DNA from: JACPNO01 sp963825405
Lineage (GTDB): Bacteria; Acidobacteriota; Terriglobia; Bryobacterales; Bryobacteraceae
Reading direction: 5' to 3'
Length of the DNA stretch: 64,000 nucleotides
NCBI GenBank assembly: GCA_963825405.1
Contig: CAWGTB010000005.1
Span: 310,001-374,000, forward strand
A model generated the notes under the pieces. It was not told where the DNA came from. It saw nothing but the letters and a program-made list of their open reading frames with translations, and did not search any database. Made by a program: the position numbers and the translations under genes. Below are positions 62,738-64,000 of the stretch, piece by piece; position 1 is the first letter of the stretch; the number at the start of each line of letters is the position of its first letter.

Positions 62738-63343
62738 TTAATTGTGCGGAGCGGCTGGCGGGATTGCGGCGGAAATCGTTTGCGCCTTGGCAGAGTAACT
62801 GGAAAATATCGTAAAGGTTCCGCCGTCGCCGGGCGCCAAACTAATCGGCCCAATCATGATGTTGTCCAGCAGCTTGCTGAAATCCGGCTCGCTCTGTGTA
62901 AGTAGCTGCGAAACTTTGTGAAAGATCGGAATAGCCGAAGTAATCCCAACCTGCCACCCGGTACTAGCCTTCAGAACTGTACCCGCCATCGCCACCGCGA
63001 CACCCACGGCAGCCTGCTCGCCGTTGTTGGCTCCCCACTCCAACAGGCGTGCCCATTTATTGCGCGACTTATTCTCATAGCGGCTCAGCAGGATAGCTTG
63101 CGCGCGCGCCGCCTTGTACCAGTGAACCTCCGGCGCCGCCATGTAAATGTCTTCCGGAGTCAGCTTCGCGACCGTGGATCCATCGTTCTTAATCATCACG
63201 TTCCAGATGCCCACGCCGCGCCCTTTGCCGAAGTTGGCAGTCGTGGCGCCGGCATCTTCGGGAGAGAACAGCAGCCGCACCTGCGCCATCCCCAGCCCAG
63301 GGAAAACGACCAACTGCAGAAGCAATACCAAGAGTTTTGCCAC
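62738..63343 (-). CDS. Secreted protein of unknown function
   Basis: 201 residues from GTG 63343, chosen because AAGGAG is 10 bases upstream and a signal peptide then begins at once (VAKLLVLLLQLVVFPGLGMA). The mature part has VRLLFSPEDAGATTANFGKG, KLTPEDIYMAAPEVHWYKA, a Gly/Ala-rich central stretch (GVAVAMAGTVLKASTGW) that may lie in a membrane, and a beta-rich end. No family recognised. It lies 19 bases upstream of the ATP-grasp start, so both may form an operon. Confidence 0.55.
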   Translation of the reverse strand: MAKLLVLLLQLVVFPGLGMAQVRLLFSPEDAGATTANFGKGRGVGIWNVMIKNDGSTVAKLTPEDIYMAAPEVHWYKAARAQAILLSRYENKSRNKWARLLEWGANNGEQAAVGVAVAMAGTVLKASTGWQVGITSAIPIFHKVSQLLTQSEPDFSKLLDNIMIGPISLAPGDGGTFTIFSSYSAKAQTISAAIPPAAPHN

Positions 63344-63710
63344 GAAACTATTTCTCCTTAGGGACTTCGCCGAGTAGAACCAACTGCGGTTAAAGTATAC
63401 GGCCGCACCCGTGAAAATGACGGCTGCCAACCATCCTCGACGACGCGTATCCTATTGAAGAAAAATTAGTTGAAGTTAATTGACAGTGTTGTGACCAGCG
63501 ACTGACTACGTCAACATCCGCGGCTATGCCAGCAACCTATGCGGTCAATCGCTCGAAGCGTACGAGTCTGGCGAGAATAGCGTTAGGAGATACTATTGTC
63601 GATCAAGCAGCATCGGGAACGGCATTATCGGGGGAACGCTGGTACTGATGTCGACCGGATTGGCGCTAGCCCTTCGCCGCTCGGCCTTGCAGCTAGTTAG
63701 TTCAAGCAGA
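63344..63710. other. Intergenic stretch without a supported gene
   Basis: About 370 bases with no convincing gene on either strand. One plus-strand frame (~63500-63740) can be read as a fragment containing a hydrophobic GIIGGTLVLMSTGLALALRR, but it has no start codon with a ribosome-binding site and may be a remnant. Confidence 0.4.
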
Positions 63711-63740
63711 GTGAGGCGGGCCAATCGCGGTCCGCCCCAC
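63711..63740 (-). terminator. GC-rich hairpin after the basic protein gene
   Basis: GTGAGGCGG (63711-63719) pairs with CCGCCCCAC (63732-63740), 9 bp with one mismatch, 12-base loop. On the minus strand it stands 11 bases after the stop of the gene at 63752 but has no clear U-run, so termination is only possible. Confidence 0.35.
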
Positions 63741-63751
63741 TCGGCAGTATC

Positions 63752-64000
63752 TTACGGTTTTGAACCCCCGCCGCCTGCTCCGCCCGCTCCTCCGCCGCCG
63801 TTCATTTTGGCTATGGGATGCTTCTTGCCCTTCTTCCCCGCAGCTTTGCGCAGATCGGCCCATCGCTTTCGCGTGGCGTCTCCAATGCGCTTGCGGGCAG
63901 CCGCGCTCATTTTGCGCTTGGGCTTTTCAGGCGTTGCTTTGGCGTTCTTGATCACCGCCCAACGCTTCTTCTGCGCCGCGGCAATGCGCCGGCGCGCCGA
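63752..64000 (-). CDS. Basic repeat protein (NUMOD3/histone-like motif), 5' end outside the window
   Basis: The frame is open to the last base of the window. It has two copies of a basic helix motif, RRRIAAAQKKRWAVIKNAK and SAAARKRIGDATRKRWADLRK, each with KRW, as in NUMOD3-type DNA-binding modules and acidobacterial histone-H1-like proteins. A Lys-rich linker and a glycine tail (MNGGGGAGGAGGGGSKP) end the protein. It probably binds DNA or RNA; the rest of the gene is needed to say more. Confidence 0.65.
   Translation of the reverse strand, partial: SARRRIAAAQKKRWAVIKNAKATPEKPKRKMSAAARKRIGDATRKRWADLRKAAGKKGKKHPIAKMNGGGGAGGAGGGGSKP

Noticed and set aside
63500..63740. Small membrane protein gene on the plus strand
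   Set aside because: No supported start codon or ribosome-binding site, and the hydrophobic stretch alone is not enough.

Overview
The window is a GC-rich chromosomal segment of an acidobacterium, most likely of the Solibacteres/Bryobacterales group. The best single marker is the secreted NHL-repeat protein at 35824-38556, whose C-terminus has the domain first described as the Solibacter uncharacterised C-terminal domain (TIGR03437). Supporting signs are the acidobacterial mix of TPR, HEAT, BON, TIMP/NTR-like and FkbM proteins, a three-subunit b558-type succinate dehydrogenase, and a split glycine decarboxylase (gcvPA/gcvPB). No plasmid, phage or replication-origin signature is visible, and one intact insertion sequence is present.

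Layout. 0-5.9 kb: TPR and HEAT-repeat proteins, a membrane-anchored MutS-like ATPase, an ABC-2 exporter pair and an unknown membrane protein, ending at a REP-like palindrome. 5.9-12.9 kb: a beta-hydroxyacid dehydrogenase, a STAS protein, a FabF-like ketosynthase, a membrane-tethered FkbM methyltransferase, a Sco-type copper protein, a secreted TPR protein and a flavin oxidoreductase; from the ketosynthase on, the genes abut or overlap. 12.85-13.02 kb: a candidate structured RNA on the minus strand. 13.2-21 kb: phoH-ybeY-corC-era-BON-SMP30-Nudix-mutS2, a tightly packed housekeeping cluster. 21-26.4 kb: bcp and gatB (minus), divergent from sdhCAB. 26.4-27.7 kb: an AAA/DUF4143 ATPase preceded by four 22-bp palindromic repeats. 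27.7-35.7 kb: a sugar isomerase, an amidohydrolase, a dehydrogenase, and vitamin B6 synthesis (pdxR-pdxS-pdxT) followed by an ArsC-like phosphatase, then tRNA-Gln. 35.8-45.4 kb: the NHL protein, a pirin/DoxX/MarR stress module, a RES-Xre toxin-antitoxin pair, a GH51-like glycosidase, DinB and DUF3467. 45.6-48.4 kb: IS630 next to an unusual receiver/GHKL-ATPase pair. 48.5-55.4 kb: a VOC protein between 46-bp direct repeats, the gcvT-H-PA-PB glycine cleavage operon and a membrane glycosyltransferase. 55.4-64 kb: YggX, a FliB-like protein, a BlaI/M56 regulatory pair, a CPA1 antiporter, an EamA exporter, DUF202, an ATP-grasp enzyme, a secreted unknown protein and a basic repeat protein cut by the window edge.

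Quality note. About 28 reading-frame breaks interrupt otherwise well conserved genes (mutS2 four times, gcvPB and gatB three times each, bcp, pdxS, pdxT, gcvPA and others). Most are repaired by removing one base. They look like systematic insertion errors in the assembly rather than gene decay, so I annotate each broken gene as one feature and give the break positions.
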